Of a DNA stretch of 64,000 nt, positions 23,977 to 34,228 are shown one piece after another. The stretch lies in the NCBI GenBank assembly GCA_949592205.1, contig CATIUR010000004.1, positions 97,176,337-97,240,336 of the forward strand, in the 5' to 3' direction. This DNA is from Helichrysum umbraculigerum (Eukaryota; Streptophyta; Magnoliopsida; Asterales; Asteraceae). A program made the position numbers and the translations under genes. A model generated the notes under the pieces. The model did no database searches. It was not told where the DNA came from and saw only the letters and a list, made by a program, of their open reading frames with translations. Position 1 is the stretch's first letter. Each line of letters starts with the position of its first letter.

Positions 23977-24450
23977 CTAGTTGGTGCTGGAATCTCCAGG
24001 GTCGGAAGTGCTCAGAAGTGGAACCCTGGGATTGCGTGGATAGATCCTCAGAAAGTGGTGAGAAATGATTTCAACGTTGTTCGGAACTTCTTTTGAAAAG
24101 ATAGGGAAACTTTCAAGATGTTGCTGACTAACCCTTTTCATGTTCAGAAGGTCCCAAGTGATATCCCCGATTGTTCTGGATATAGGTCCGCGGGAATCAA
24201 CTACAAAGAAACCATCAGATTCAATCATCTCTTTCTGAGGGTGCTGCTGTCTGAATGAGTCCATGAATCCGAGAAATTGGAGGTGTAAAGTGTTGTGATC
24301 TGCTATGCCAGAGTTTCCTCTTATTTCTCGAATTGAATCATGAATATCCTGGATGAGCTTGGTCTGGTAGTTGGTGAACGTGAGATTTGAGTCTTTGAAG
24401 GTGTTGCACACTATATCGTACACCTCACGTAAACCATAGTGAAATATTAG
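23977..24450 (-). CDS. In-frame tail of the element B acidic ORF
   Basis: After the TGA at 24451-24453 the same frame stays open for about 158 more codons and ends at 23977. The first codons read LIFHYGLREVYDIV, so no ATG is needed for continuity. The sequence looks helical (TKLIQDIHDSIREI) and Ser/Pro-rich at the end. I do not recognise a domain. It is either the end of the same protein lost to a recent stop, or an extension made by stop-codon read-through (TGA CTA). Confidence 0.5.
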   Translation of the reverse strand, partial: LIFHYGLREVYDIVCNTFKDSNLTFTNYQTKLIQDIHDSIREIRGNSGIADHNTLHLQFLGFMDSFRQQHPQKEMIESDGFFVVDSRGPISRTIGDITWDLLNMKRVSQQHLESFPIFSKEVPNNVEIISHHFLRIYPRNPRVPLLSTSDPGDSSTN

Positions 24451-26319
24451 TCAATCCTCGTCCGGATTGTCCTCAGTAAAGATTTCTTGGATCCGTTCTG
24501 TGAGGAAGTTCGCGATGTTAACCATCGAACCTTCTGGTATAGAGGAAGGGATGTCACGCGACCTTTCGGTAAAACTCACATACTCGAGATCTTCAACAAT
24601 CTTGTGAGCATGGAACTCAATAGTGCAGTCTATGTAGAACCTGTGAGGAGAAGTCTTATCCATGTGGTCGTTCCTTGCCATAGAATTAAGTATGCCCCGA
24701 AGATTATTCATCAGTCGAATATCAGCATCTGCATCAGGGTTCCCAGTAGCACAGTACATTTCCTCGTGGAATGAGTGTAGAAACTCACTTTGCTCCCGGG
24801 AATATGGAAATGCGGATCTGATCAGAGTGTCATAGATCTTCCTGTAGATGCGCTTCTGTTCTTCAAAGAACTCCAGCTCTTCAGATGTAGGTCTAGCGTT
24901 TTGTTGCAGGAGCTGAGCAGCGAGATCTTCAGCGAAGGAATTGAGACGAATGTGGAAGAATCTGTAATCTTGGGAATTCTCGGCTTGGTTGACTTCAGAC
25001 TCGGCTACGATTTCCTCGATCAGGGCCTGTTGTCTTGGAGTGTACTCGTTGGTAGAGTTGAGGATAATGCTAGTCATAGTGGGTATGTCATTTTCAAAGT
25101 CTTCGATAGCATTTATCATCTTCTCGTGGTTGGTGATAATTGGTATTTCTGGAGAAGGTGGATTAGCTGGAGGCATAGGAAGATGGATAGACCGGATATC
25201 TATTGGAATGTCAGCGTTGACGATATCATCCACGTCACTCTCTATGAATGGAGAATCCCTAGCCTGGGAATCAGGGAATTCAACATGATCAGATGGTGGC
25301 TGGGTGTCATCGGTGATTTGAGATATCGGTTGTGAAGAGTGCATCTCTATGTCTCTCTCCTCCTGAGAATCAGTATCTCGGCTGGATTCAGAGGTGCCTC
25401 CAAATTCGAACAGGGTTCGTGGCGCAGATGCATCGAAGGTTTGAATCCTTCGGGAAGGCTCTCTTGAATGCAACTCCGGTAATCGGGAAGCTTTGTAGGC
25501 TGAAATCTTCATCAGGAGTTTGTCTCTAAGCTCTGGGTGTTTTTTTGCTAACGCAATGGTTTTCTCGATGTTTAATAGAGCGTCGAGTCGAGGCAAGATA
25601 AGAGGCTTAGAGGGGTCCATGACAGAGGCTATAAGCCTTTCCATGGTTATGCCGAATCCTGCATTATATGGTTCATCAGTAGGTGGGTCACCATCTGATT
25701 CATTATCTGACAGGGGAATGGTGTTCTCGATCTGCATGATTTCTTCTGTCGGATAGTTGGAATCAGGTAAGCAGTGATGCGGTGGGGTGGATTGGTATAA
25801 GTCCTCATCTTCTTCTTCAGGGTCTTCTTCCATTTCTTCTTCGGATTCCTCCATTTCTTCTTGTTCAGTTTCTTCTTCCTCCATTTCTTCTTGTTCTGAC
25901 TTATCTGGCTCGGAATCTTCACTCTCTTCTTCTGACTCTGACTCTTCTGTTGATGATATGAGGCAAGTGTGCTCATCTGGTACGTAAGTATGTGATGGTT
26001 CTGAATCAGAAGTGTCGTCGTCTGAAGTGATCATGCCCATAGAGATGGCATATATCTCTGCTTGCTCTGCGAGAAGCTCATCAGCCTGATTGATTCTGAA
26101 TGCAATAGTTTGTCCATGTGCTCTGAGGCTGATAGTCTGCGAGTAAACATAAATAATAGCATGAGCAGTATTCATGAAAGGCCTTCCTAGGATAATGGGT
26201 ATATTAATGTCTTCCTGAATATCCTTCACTACGAAGTCAGTTGGGAAATAGAACCTATCCACTTTTACCATGACGTTCTCAGCTATTTCTCTAGGATATC
26301 GGATTGTTTGATCGGCAAG
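24451..26319 (-). CDS. Element B protease end plus unrecognised acidic protein
   Basis: The frame continues directly from gag-protease after a TAG at 26320-26322. It starts 16 codons before the first ATG (26271). The beginning completes the aspartic protease (DFVVKDIQED, then IILGRPF at about residues 26-32 counted from that ATG). An intensely acidic Glu/Ser stretch follows at about 108-160, then roughly 440 residues of mixed, probably helical sequence with no RT, RNase H or integrase motif (no xxDD, no HHCC, no D-D-35-E). I see no membrane segment, which argues against an envelope-like protein. Function unknown. It occupies the place where polymerase would lie in an autonomous element. Confidence 0.65.
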   Translation of the reverse strand, partial: LADQTIRYPREIAENVMVKVDRFYFPTDFVVKDIQEDINIPIILGRPFMNTAHAIIYVYSQTISLRAHGQTIAFRINQADELLAEQAEIYAISMGMITSDDDTSDSEPSHTYVPDEHTCLISSTEESESEEESEDSEPDKSEQEEMEEEETEQEEMEESEEEMEEDPEEEDEDLYQSTPPHHCLPDSNYPTEEIMQIENTIPLSDNESDGDPPTDEPYNAGFGITMERLIASVMDPSKPLILPRLDALLNIEKTIALAKKHPELRDKLLMKISAYKASRLPELHSREPSRRIQTFDASAPRTLFEFGGTSESSRDTDSQEERDIEMHSSQPISQITDDTQPPSDHVEFPDSQARDSPFIESDVDDIVNADIPIDIRSIHLPMPPANPPSPEIPIITNHEKMINAIEDFENDIPTMTSIILNSTNEYTPRQQALIEEIVAESEVNQAENSQDYRFFHIRLNSFAEDLAAQLLQQNARPTSEELEFFEEQKRIYRKIYDTLIRSAFPYSREQSEFLHSFHEEMYCATGNPDADADIRLMNNLRGILNSMARNDHMDKTSPHRFYIDCTIEFHAHKIVEDLEYVSFTERSRDIPSSIPEGSMVNIANFLTERIQEIFTEDNPDED

Positions 26320-28227
26320 CTAGACGCTCATTCTAGTTGGTTGCAGTGGTCCTAATTCAAGTCGGGAGTAGAGTGAGTAGGGCATGAGGTTGATGCTCGC
26401 TCCTAGATCGGCCAAGGAACGGATCATGCCAGAGTGATAGATAGAGCAGGGCAAGGTGAATCGGCCCGTGTCTCCTAGTTTTTCCGAAAGGGAATTCTGA
26501 ATGACAGCGGAGCATTCAGCGTTGAGAGAGATTTTAGGTACTTCGGGTACCTTTTCCTTAGTAACCAGCATGCGTCGAATGTACTTAGAGCCGGAAGGGA
26601 TTCTATACACGGTGTCTAAGAATTTTCCGTCGAGTTTGAAAGATTTAGCGTTATATCTTTTTCCGATACGATGTGGGAAGGGGACTCGAACATCCTGAAT
26701 AGGAGTAGGTACGGGTTTGGTCTCAACTGTCGTCGGGATAGGAGTAGGGTTCTTCATCGGAGAAGAAGCTTCAGAATGGCTCGGTGCCTTCTGGTTATCC
26801 GTAGAGTTCAGAGTCTTGGCCTCCTCAACGTGGGGGTTGTGAACAGTATTGCTCGGTAGAGATCCTTGGGGTAGAGTGTCAAGACGGTGGGCTAACTGAC
26901 CAATTTGATTCTCGAGGCTCTTGAGAACCGAGAGTTGATTTTGAAGGAATAGGTCGGTTTGATCTTGTCTAGCTGTCATCTTCTGATTGAAAGCGTTCTG
27001 CCCCTGGATAAACTTGTTCAGGTTGTCATCAGTGCTCGTGACTGGGACGATTGTCTTCACCGGTTCAGCAAGTTGGGTATCCTCAGTGGCGGCTAATGGA
27101 AGTGGTTGATTGTACGGAAGTTGTGGTTGTTGTGGGTACATCGGATATCGAGGCTGAAACCTGGGTGGTTGGTTGTTCCGTGGAGGAAACTGGGTTCCTC
27201 GTGCTCTTGGCGGAGAAGTTCTAGCGAAGCCAGGTGGATTTTGTTGTCTGGTTGGGAATTGGGCATAACAGACAGTTCCGTCGGTAGGATCTTCATACTC
27301 TACAGCGTATTCCTCGGTAGGATGATGGGCACAGTTCTGGCAAGCCTGAACTTGGTGAACCTGTTGTGGTTGCTTCTTCACTTCTCCAATCTGTTTCGTT
27401 AGAGTTTCGATCTGCTCGCTCAGAGATTTGATTGCTTCAGCTTGCGCGGTGCTTGCAATAGGCAGGGATGAGGATTGCTCATCGGACTTCCAGTCGTGGT
27501 GATGCATCGTCATGTCTTCGATTAAGGCCCATGCTTCATTGTCGGTTAACTTCATAAGGTTGCCTTGAGAAGCTGCGTCAAGCGTGATGCGATGGATAGG
27601 ATTGAGACCATTATAGAAAGTACAGAGTTTATCGGTTTTGGTCATCTGGTAGTTGGGACATCTCCTCACCAAACTCTTGAATCGCTCCCATGCTGAGTAG
27701 ATTGACTCGTCGTGAGCTTGTGAAAAGTTCGCGATGTCATTCTTGGCTTTAGTTTGTTTGGACGGAGGGAAATACTTCGTAAGGAATTTGTTTTCCATGT
27801 CCTCCCATGAGGTGATTGATCCGGTGTCAAGTCCCTCAAACCAGCTCAAAGCATGTAAGGCGAGAGAAAAGGGGAACAGGTGTAGGCGAACTATTTCCTG
27901 ATCAACCCCATTATGCTTATACGAATTGGAGATTTGAATGAATTTGTTAATGTGAGCGTTGGGATCTTCACGGGGTAGCCCATGGAATTGGCAGTTGTCC
28001 TTGATGAGTTGGACGATGTGGTATTTGAGTTCGAAAGATGGTCCGTCGATCACTAGATAGCTAATCGGTCCTCCTCGTCCTTTGATGGATGGTTTGGTAC
28101 TGTCGGCGAGAGTAACACGAGCGGCTATTGGTGGAAAACGAGAACGTCTTTCTTTGCGGATGGTATGGATAATCGACTCGGGATCGGGTAAGAAAATGAG
28201 TGGGTCAGATCCGGATGATCTGGTCAA
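26320..28227 (-). CDS. gag: Athila-like gag and start of aspartic protease, element B
   Basis: A 635-residue frame. Residues ~60-245 form the capsid region (FHGLPREDPNAHI, LSWFEGLDTGSITSWEDM, FLTKYFPPSK), typical of Athila/Tat gag. Residues 260-480 are Gln/Pro-rich with one weak Cys-His cluster (CQNCAHH) rather than tandem zinc knuckles. The protease active site is D607-LGAS. The frame stops at a TAG after TRMSV, but the same frame continues past it, so the stop probably comes from a CAG codon. The ATG lies only 3 bp from the tRNA-Asp-like primer region, so the leader is very short. Confidence 0.85.
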   Translation of the reverse strand: MTRSSGSDPLIFLPDPESIIHTIRKERRSRFPPIAARVTLADSTKPSIKGRGGPISYLVIDGPSFELKYHIVQLIKDNCQFHGLPREDPNAHINKFIQISNSYKHNGVDQEIVRLHLFPFSLALHALSWFEGLDTGSITSWEDMENKFLTKYFPPSKQTKAKNDIANFSQAHDESIYSAWERFKSLVRRCPNYQMTKTDKLCTFYNGLNPIHRITLDAASQGNLMKLTDNEAWALIEDMTMHHHDWKSDEQSSSLPIASTAQAEAIKSLSEQIETLTKQIGEVKKQPQQVHQVQACQNCAHHPTEEYAVEYEDPTDGTVCYAQFPTRQQNPPGFARTSPPRARGTQFPPRNNQPPRFQPRYPMYPQQPQLPYNQPLPLAATEDTQLAEPVKTIVPVTSTDDNLNKFIQGQNAFNQKMTARQDQTDLFLQNQLSVLKSLENQIGQLAHRLDTLPQGSLPSNTVHNPHVEEAKTLNSTDNQKAPSHSEASSPMKNPTPIPTTVETKPVPTPIQDVRVPFPHRIGKRYNAKSFKLDGKFLDTVYRIPSGSKYIRRMLVTKEKVPEVPKISLNAECSAVIQNSLSEKLGDTGRFTLPCSIYHSGMIRSLADLGASINLMPYSLYSRLELGPLQPTRMSV

Positions 28228-28229
28228 AT

Positions 28230-28304
28230 ATCGTTGAAGTATAGTGGTAAGTATTCCCGCGTGTCACGCGGGTGACCCGGGTTCGATCCCCGGCAACGGC
28301 GCCA
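28230..28304 (+). tRNA. Full-length tRNA-Asp(GTC)-like copy forming the primer site of element B
   Basis: The plus strand matches a whole plant tRNA-Asp, including the D arm (AGTGGTAAGT), anticodon loop GTGTCAC (anticodon GTC), T arm (GGTTCGATCC) and 3' CCA. By memory of the plant consensus only about three bases differ: position 1, position 8 and position 32. A1 no longer pairs with C72. The minus strand gives the primer-binding site TGGCGCCGTTGCCGGGGA, placed next to the 5' LTR at 28311. Only ~18 nt are needed for priming, so the full-length match is unusual. Encoded CCA argues that this is an element part, not an ordinary tRNA gene. Confidence 0.85.
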
Positions 28305-28310
28305 AAAACT

Positions 28311-30868
28311 TGTCGCGCTGCCAGCAGTCACGGTCGTTTTCACAACTGGCAGCAGCACGTCGGTGGAAGTTTTAAAATTTATATTTTGCTGGGGACCTAA
28401 GTTCTACTAGAGCTGTATAGCTGAAGTATGACCTAGGGTCGTTCTAAAGAGTTAACCGTATTGTGAAACGACTTCGAGACGAAAGTTCAAATTAGCGATG
28501 GTTTGAAAATAGTTTTGAGTGGGGGTTTTATACTTAGGCCCGTAATTAAAATTAAAACTAATTAAAGCAGTAAATAAAAGCGGTAGGTTGAATCAGTATA
28601 GGGGGACTTGTGTTTGTTATGACTTCGTTAGCTTTTACGTGGGGTGATGCTGTATTGGGGTTTTATATTTGAAAACGTCTTTTAAGATTTGTGACTTACG
28701 TTCACGTAGATACCTCGTGGTGTAAACACTAGTACCCTACTGATCAGATAAACCAACCAGTATGTCACTGAGTACTAGGCTGTTAAGATTATGATCAGAT
28801 CGGACTGTCTTGAAACCCCCCTCACCGTCTCTTATGATGAGACCAAGTGACCCTCCAGATGGGGTGCAGGAATAAGGCGATAGTCCGCAATTTATCCACT
28901 GATCTTTCTTAACACAGACAAAGATATCTAAGCTAGGCGAGGCATTTAAGATTTAAGACAGGTAGTGACTGACTAACAAATACATTAATGGTTGTGATTG
29001 AGTTCAGAGATATTCGGTTGTGATACAGTCTTCAACCCACAGAGTTTTCCACAGTTACATAGTGTGTTCACCCGTATTACGATTTTTCCTGGACCACAGA
29101 CTATGCTAGGATGTAACACAGTATACAACCTTCGACCTTTCAGTAGTTTGTACGTGTTTGTATTCCACCATAGGTGTTTCCAATGTTAAACCGGATACTC
29201 AGTCGTATTAGGGCTTTAACTGGGCTACATACTTTACAGCCATCTGAACTCTAATTATCTAAGTTTGTATTACAGTAACACCATCTATGATAGCTAAACA
29301 AACCGTTCACTTTATAATCCCAAACCAATAAATCTCTGATTAATTCACAGTGTACTATACGATAGGTAGACAGTATTTCCATTGCTTCAAAATCAGACCA
29401 TGTTATTTTAAGAAAACATAGATAGGTAGTGACCGTTTGACTAAAGGTCGCGAGTCCTTGGCATAAAGGTTCTAACCACGTTTATTGGAGTAAAGACGTT
29501 AGTTGAGTTTAAAATCATAAATGTATAGTTAATAGTACACCGGTTTTCAATATTTAACAATTGGGATCATTATTCCACAACGTATTGTGCCCACGACTTT
29601 CATAGCTTCCACGTTCTGTACTACACACATTCGTGATGTTTCCGGCGCTATACAAATGAAAGCTGTATAACGTTACCTCCGTTGTTTCATAACGATGTTA
29701 CCCCAATTGTATTTAAAGTAGCATAACCCCAAATATTAACAAGCTAACTACATCATAACAAACACAATAGCTAATCTACTCACTAATCATTGCAATGTAT
29801 CCTAAATCAAACATAATAGTAGCATGCAACATTATGAAAGATAAGGATAGAAATAACCGAAAGTAATGCGTAGATTGAATAGTAGCTGAAAGATTACACG
29901 GACAGAGCTCCGAAATATCTCGAACAATATTACAAAGGAGATCCTCCAAGAATTCCAACTCTATTACAAAAGCTACCCTACTAATCCTCCTCTAACTCCT
30001 AAGAGTAGTGCTAGAGAGAGGATGCTAATTACCTACTAATTCTCCTCTAACTCCTAAGAGTAGTGCTAGAGAGAGAATGCTAACCTAATTCTAGAGAGAG
30101 AAATGAGAGAAATGAGATGAGAGGTGTGTGAAAATGAGAAATGGAGGTTAGTATTTATAGGGAGAGGGTGAAAGCCTTGGTACAAGTCTTGAAGCATCAA
30201 ATACAAGCATCAAAGCAGCATACGGGACAAGCGGACCAAGGGGGGTCAAACGGCACCCAACAAGGCAAACAACCCCGTATACGGCACTCATAGGGCCGTA
30301 TACGGCACCTAGGGTGCCGTATACGGTACCTAGGTGCCCAAGGGGGGGGGGGGGGGGTTGGTGCTCCGTTTGGCCTCCGCTGACTTCTCGGTTGCTTGGT
30401 TCGTCCGTATCTTCTTCGTTCGGGCTCCGATTTGCTTGATTCTTGCGCCGTTGGCTTTGTTTTTCCGTTACGCTTCTAATGACACTGAGTTTTCCAAATT
30501 TAGAAGTGTTTGACTTTTGCGTGTTCCGGATGACGATCGGCGAGCTTTTCGATTGCGTATCTTCTCCGTCTTTCGTCCGTTTCTTCTGATTCTTTCACCT
30601 CCGGTCTTGGATTTCCCTACGGAATCATAAAATATGAATTAAGATCTAATTCCATAAGTAAATTAAGAAGGGAATATTTAAGGTGACATTATTTGCCTCG
30701 TTTTGCGTGATAAACGGATGTTTTTGGTGATTTTAACAGCAATGCCTATAATTGGACCACTTTGGTGATTTTAAGTAAATAATAGATGTTTTAAGATGAT
30801 TTCACCAAATATAAGTCCAATAAGTGCAGAATAATGTGTCTAAAAACATGACTTTTTAGGTCACATCA
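28311..30868 (-). repeat. Element B 5' LTR
   Basis: A 2558-bp uninterrupted LTR, TGTCGCGCTG to GGTCACATCA, next to the primer site. It pairs with the split left LTR. It contains the GTATAC palindrome block at 30275-30336 and a 16-G run (30342-30357). Confidence 0.93.
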
Positions 30869-31399
30869 CCAATCCATACTCACTACAACATCAAATTCCC
30901 CCATTTGCATCGGGATTAAATTTATGAGAAAAATTTCATTGTTAATTACTAACTGACAGCCCCTATACATATTTGTCACAAAGATAATCCTATCGTCAGC
31001 AACCTCCACATCAAGTGGAGCATCTAACTCAGCAAGAGGAATTGAGAAATATCGACAAAACTTTTCAGACACAAATGATCGTGAGGCTCCCGAATCAAAC
31101 AGTATGTATGCAGGTTTAAGATTTACAAAGAAGGTACCTGTTAACACATCGGGGGCTCGTTGTGCTTCTTCTGTAGTAATCTGAAAGGAACGGTGTCTAG
31201 GCTTCGGTGGTTCCACCGTCTTCCTCTCAGTATTCTTGCGAGGAGCAGAAGAAGTAGATTGAGATTTCAATTCAGGACAATCAGGTCGAATATATCCCGG
31301 TTTCAGACAATGATGGCAAACTTTACTTGGATTGGGACAGTCTTTGCTAAAATGTCCCGGCCTTCCACAAGAAAAACAATTAAGAGTCCCGGCTTTGCT
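30869..31399 (-). pseudogene. Element A gag zinc knuckles and protease, continuation beyond B
   Basis: It continues the element A polyprotein interrupted at 11451: after the duplicated CCAAT the codons read back through VVVSMDW. It has two CX2CX4HX4C knuckles (CFSCGRPGHFSKDC and the next one) and the protease active site DSGAS, aligned to A-prime residues 334-515. It stops at about 31399, where the sequence changes to an F-type LTR, so the gag capsid part, primer site and 5' LTR of A are lost. Confidence 0.88.
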
Positions 31400-33775
31400 A
31401 AATCGAATATAATTCGTTTCAATTATAACGAACGTTGGGGAACAATTTTTATTAAATAATATATCATTATTTAATAACGCTATTATATCCAAAATATTAT
31501 TTTGATAATATTTCAATTAAAATTCGTATCGTACAACAAAGTCCACGCGATTAAAATATTAAACGCTCAAACAAAACAAGCTAAGTTATATTTTATAACT
31601 CAAATATAAAGTATGTGATGAAATACTTCAACAAAAATACTGAGTAATTAATCGTATTTTAAAACGTATATTTAAACGTATAAAATAATTAAACGCTTAA
31701 ACGATCGGGGAAACGAACACCACACGGAGCGCAACTGCGGGGAAAGAAAATGGGAGGCTTAAACCTCCCACCTCACCTTCTTCCTTCCTTATTTTATCAT
31801 CTCCCTTTCTCTCTCTCCATTCTTTTTCTCACTTTCTCTCTAACACCACCACCACACCACCACCACTTCCATCGCCAAAAACTACCACCAAACGCCATCA
31901 AATTACTTTGCCTATTTAGAGAAAAACGATCACGGAGTCACGATCTACATTTCTTTCTTTTCGGATTCTCCCCGCGTTAATTTGTAAGTTTTCGACAAAA
32001 CTCGAAACCCTCCGATTTCACTCATTTTCACTTGTTTGTTGTTTGTTTAAGCTTAAAATGTCCAAATATGGGTTGGGTAAAAGTTTCGAGTCAAACGGAA
32101 ACCGGAAAACACGTTTTCGACTCTAATTCCGGCCATCAGACTTAAGTGTCGCATAGGCCAAAGCAGCGTAGCGTCACTTAAGTGTCGCACTAAGTGTCGC
32201 TAAAAGCCCTAATTTTGCGTATCTTACCCTAGTGCCGCATAAAACCCCTTTTTTCCGACACTTGCCTAAGTGTCGCAAATTCAATGCCCGACACTTCAGA
32301 CCGACACTCCCTGCGACACTTATCTAAGTGTCGCCTATAATTAAATTCCGATTTCATCCGACATTTGACCCTAGTGATGCTCCAACCCGATATCCGACAC
32401 TTAAGCCCGACACTACCTTAGTGACGCCTTATTATGCGTCACTTCTCTAAGTGACGCCCTTCTTACTATAAGTATCGCATGAAACAGTACCAAGAAAACA
32501 CAGATTTTACTAAGTGTCGAGACCTAAAATTTTATTACTTGATTTCAACCAAATTCAACTTTCAGATGCGTTTTTCACCAAAGCAATATAGTAGAAATAA
32601 ATTTTTTTTGAGCTAACCTGGCACCTCGACCCCAGCCAGGGGCTCTGCCCCTTGGACCCCGCTAACCAGGGGCACTGCCCTCGGACCCCCGTCACCTAAA
32701 GTCGGTAAATATTTTTTAAGTATAACACTCAAACACCAAGACAGTAATACTTTGGAATTGTATTACAAACGAATCACCAACGGGCCGTACACGTTTTTTA
32801 AAACTCAAATCAATCAACCAAATCGTAGTCATTTGGACATTCTAGTTAGACGAACAACTACAAAGGTAGTCTTTATAGATACCTACTCACGTTTTTAACC
32901 ATCGCGTGTCGTGGACACCCTCAGGTTACAAGTCTTCGGACATCACTACTCAGCTAATCAAATCAAGTTGATTAAGTTAAACGCATCAAGACTCAGGTGA
33001 GTCTCATGGCCCCTATTTTACTATTTTCTCAGGGGTGTGATATACTGCTTGTTTATTTTACAATATGAACGCAAGTACAAACTTTTCATATACTACATGA
33101 GTTATTTCCACTAATCATTTCAAAGCCCTCCATCAGCATAGTTTGGTAATACGTTGTAGCGTGAATATTAGTATATGGTACGATATAGGGTTGACCCTCC
33201 TCGTCCGGGTTAGCAAGCACTAACTGGGTAAACGGATGTACTAATATTTGTTCAGACGAGTGTAGATTAGGCACTCGTGGGAGGCACCTCGATCAGGTTC
33301 TTGAATATGGATCCTGACCCCTCGAGTTAAGCTCAGACTATGTGCTCATGGCTGTATACATCACTATTTGCTTGGTTGCAAATCAGTATTTAAATCTTGC
33401 GGTTCATACGATATTATTTGATATACAAACCTGTGAGCTCACCAGCGTTTCGCTGACCCATTTTAGCATGTATCACAGGTATTCAGCAGTAGGATTGGAC
33501 TGCCCTCAGGATCACTATAGCTCGAGTTAGCATGCAGACATTAGAGATTTCCTTGCACTAATATATTTTGTAAACATATTTATGTATTGGAATCTCTCAT
33601 TTTTAGAACACGAGCTATGTATAGCTGCAAATGTTGTAAACATTTCTTATATCAATATATATTTTGTAAAAACGACGCATATAGAATCGTTCCTATATAT
33701 CTTGTGTGCTTTGATATTTGATTAGTCGCGCCCCGACCCGAACCGCTTCCGCATCTTAAATTGGGGGGTGCGACA
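31400..33775 (+). mobile_element. 5'-truncated F-type LTR (E)
   Basis: From AAATCGAAT onward it follows the solo LTR at 34372 but lacks that LTR's first ~160 bp. It ends GGGGGGTGCGACA at 33775. There is no primer site beyond the end and no second LTR. It contains a GTAAGT donor-like site (31984), an AAGTGTCGC palindrome cluster (about 32135-32520), the GC hairpin module (32625-32695), ACTCAG|GTGAGT (32997) and TATCACAG|GT (33478). Confidence 0.85.
32135..32520. repeat. AAGTGTCGC palindrome cluster in LTR E
   Basis: Many TAAGTGTCGC and GCGACACTTA units occur in both orientations, including a perfect 10-bp-arm inverted repeat with a 2-bp centre at 32313-32334. It sits where the D and F LTRs carry GCGACGTCGC. 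Confidence 0.85.
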
Positions 33776-34228
33776 GAATTTACTCTTCGTCGGACGAATC
33801 GGAGTCTATCAAATTAATCATATCTATCGTAGCCATCGGATTGAAAACCCCGTGAGTGCTTGCAAATTTTCAAGATCGGAATCGGAAGACATTTTACAAA
33901 TTATATGAAAGTGGAAAAGTGTATGAATATTTATATGATAGAAAGATGTTGTGAATTGTACTGTGAATTGTTTGGAAAAGAATGTGTATATTTATAGTAA
34001 AAAAGTAGTTTAAAAAAAATTAAAAAGTTTGGTTTTTAATTATTATTTTTAAATATTCATTAAACGGTCAAAAGGGAAAGAAAAAAAGGGCGGGGCCACT
34101 CAAACCCACCTACACACGTTGGATATCCGACGACCTCCAAACGACAGCCGAAATGACGATGTGGTGCCATCGGTGTCAGTTTCGTCGGCTAGAATCGACG
34201 GTTGCGATTAAACCCGATGGGAGTAGTC
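33776..34228 (-). pseudogene. 5' end of a PIF/Harbinger-like transposon (tentative)
   Basis: Read on the minus strand it starts GACTACTCCCATCGG next to a TTA (34229-34231), as PIF/Harbinger ends do. A TATA-containing stretch follows, then an ATG at about 33890 opening MSSDSDLENLQ. After a one-base frame break it reads MATIDMINLIDSDSSDEE and stops at the LTR border. The rest of the element was presumably lost with the truncation of LTR E. The acidic Ser/Asp start is common in these proteins but not diagnostic. Confidence 0.35.

Larger units (their letters stand above)
11452..30868 (-). mobile_element. Element B: Athila-like, gag-protease only, 19.4 kb with nested C
   Basis: Termini are TGTCGCGCTGCC and GGTCACATCA, flanked by the exact duplication CCAAT (11447-11451 and 30869-30873), which falls inside the DWLGKHN codons of element A. 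The two LTRs (11452-21641 with C removed, and 28311-30868) match along their length. The internal region encodes gag, protease and an unrecognised acidic protein on the minus strand, with no RT, RNase H or integrase motifs, so B is non-autonomous. Its own length without C is about 11.8 kb. The tRNA-Asp-type primer site and the DLGAS protease point to the Athila/Tat branch of Ty3/gypsy. Confidence 0.93.

Noticed and set aside
24487..25987. Several plus-strand frames, one Ser-rich
   Set aside because: They are antisense to the acidic ORF of element B; GAA/GAG codons read as TTC/TCT on the other strand.
23977..26319. Envelope-like protein of Athila elements
   Set aside because: No signal peptide or membrane segment is visible in the ORF after protease.
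28230..28304. Functional nuclear tRNA-Asp gene
   Set aside because: CCA is encoded, A1 cannot pair with C72, and it sits exactly at the primer position of element B. A captured copy is more likely, although transcription is not excluded.
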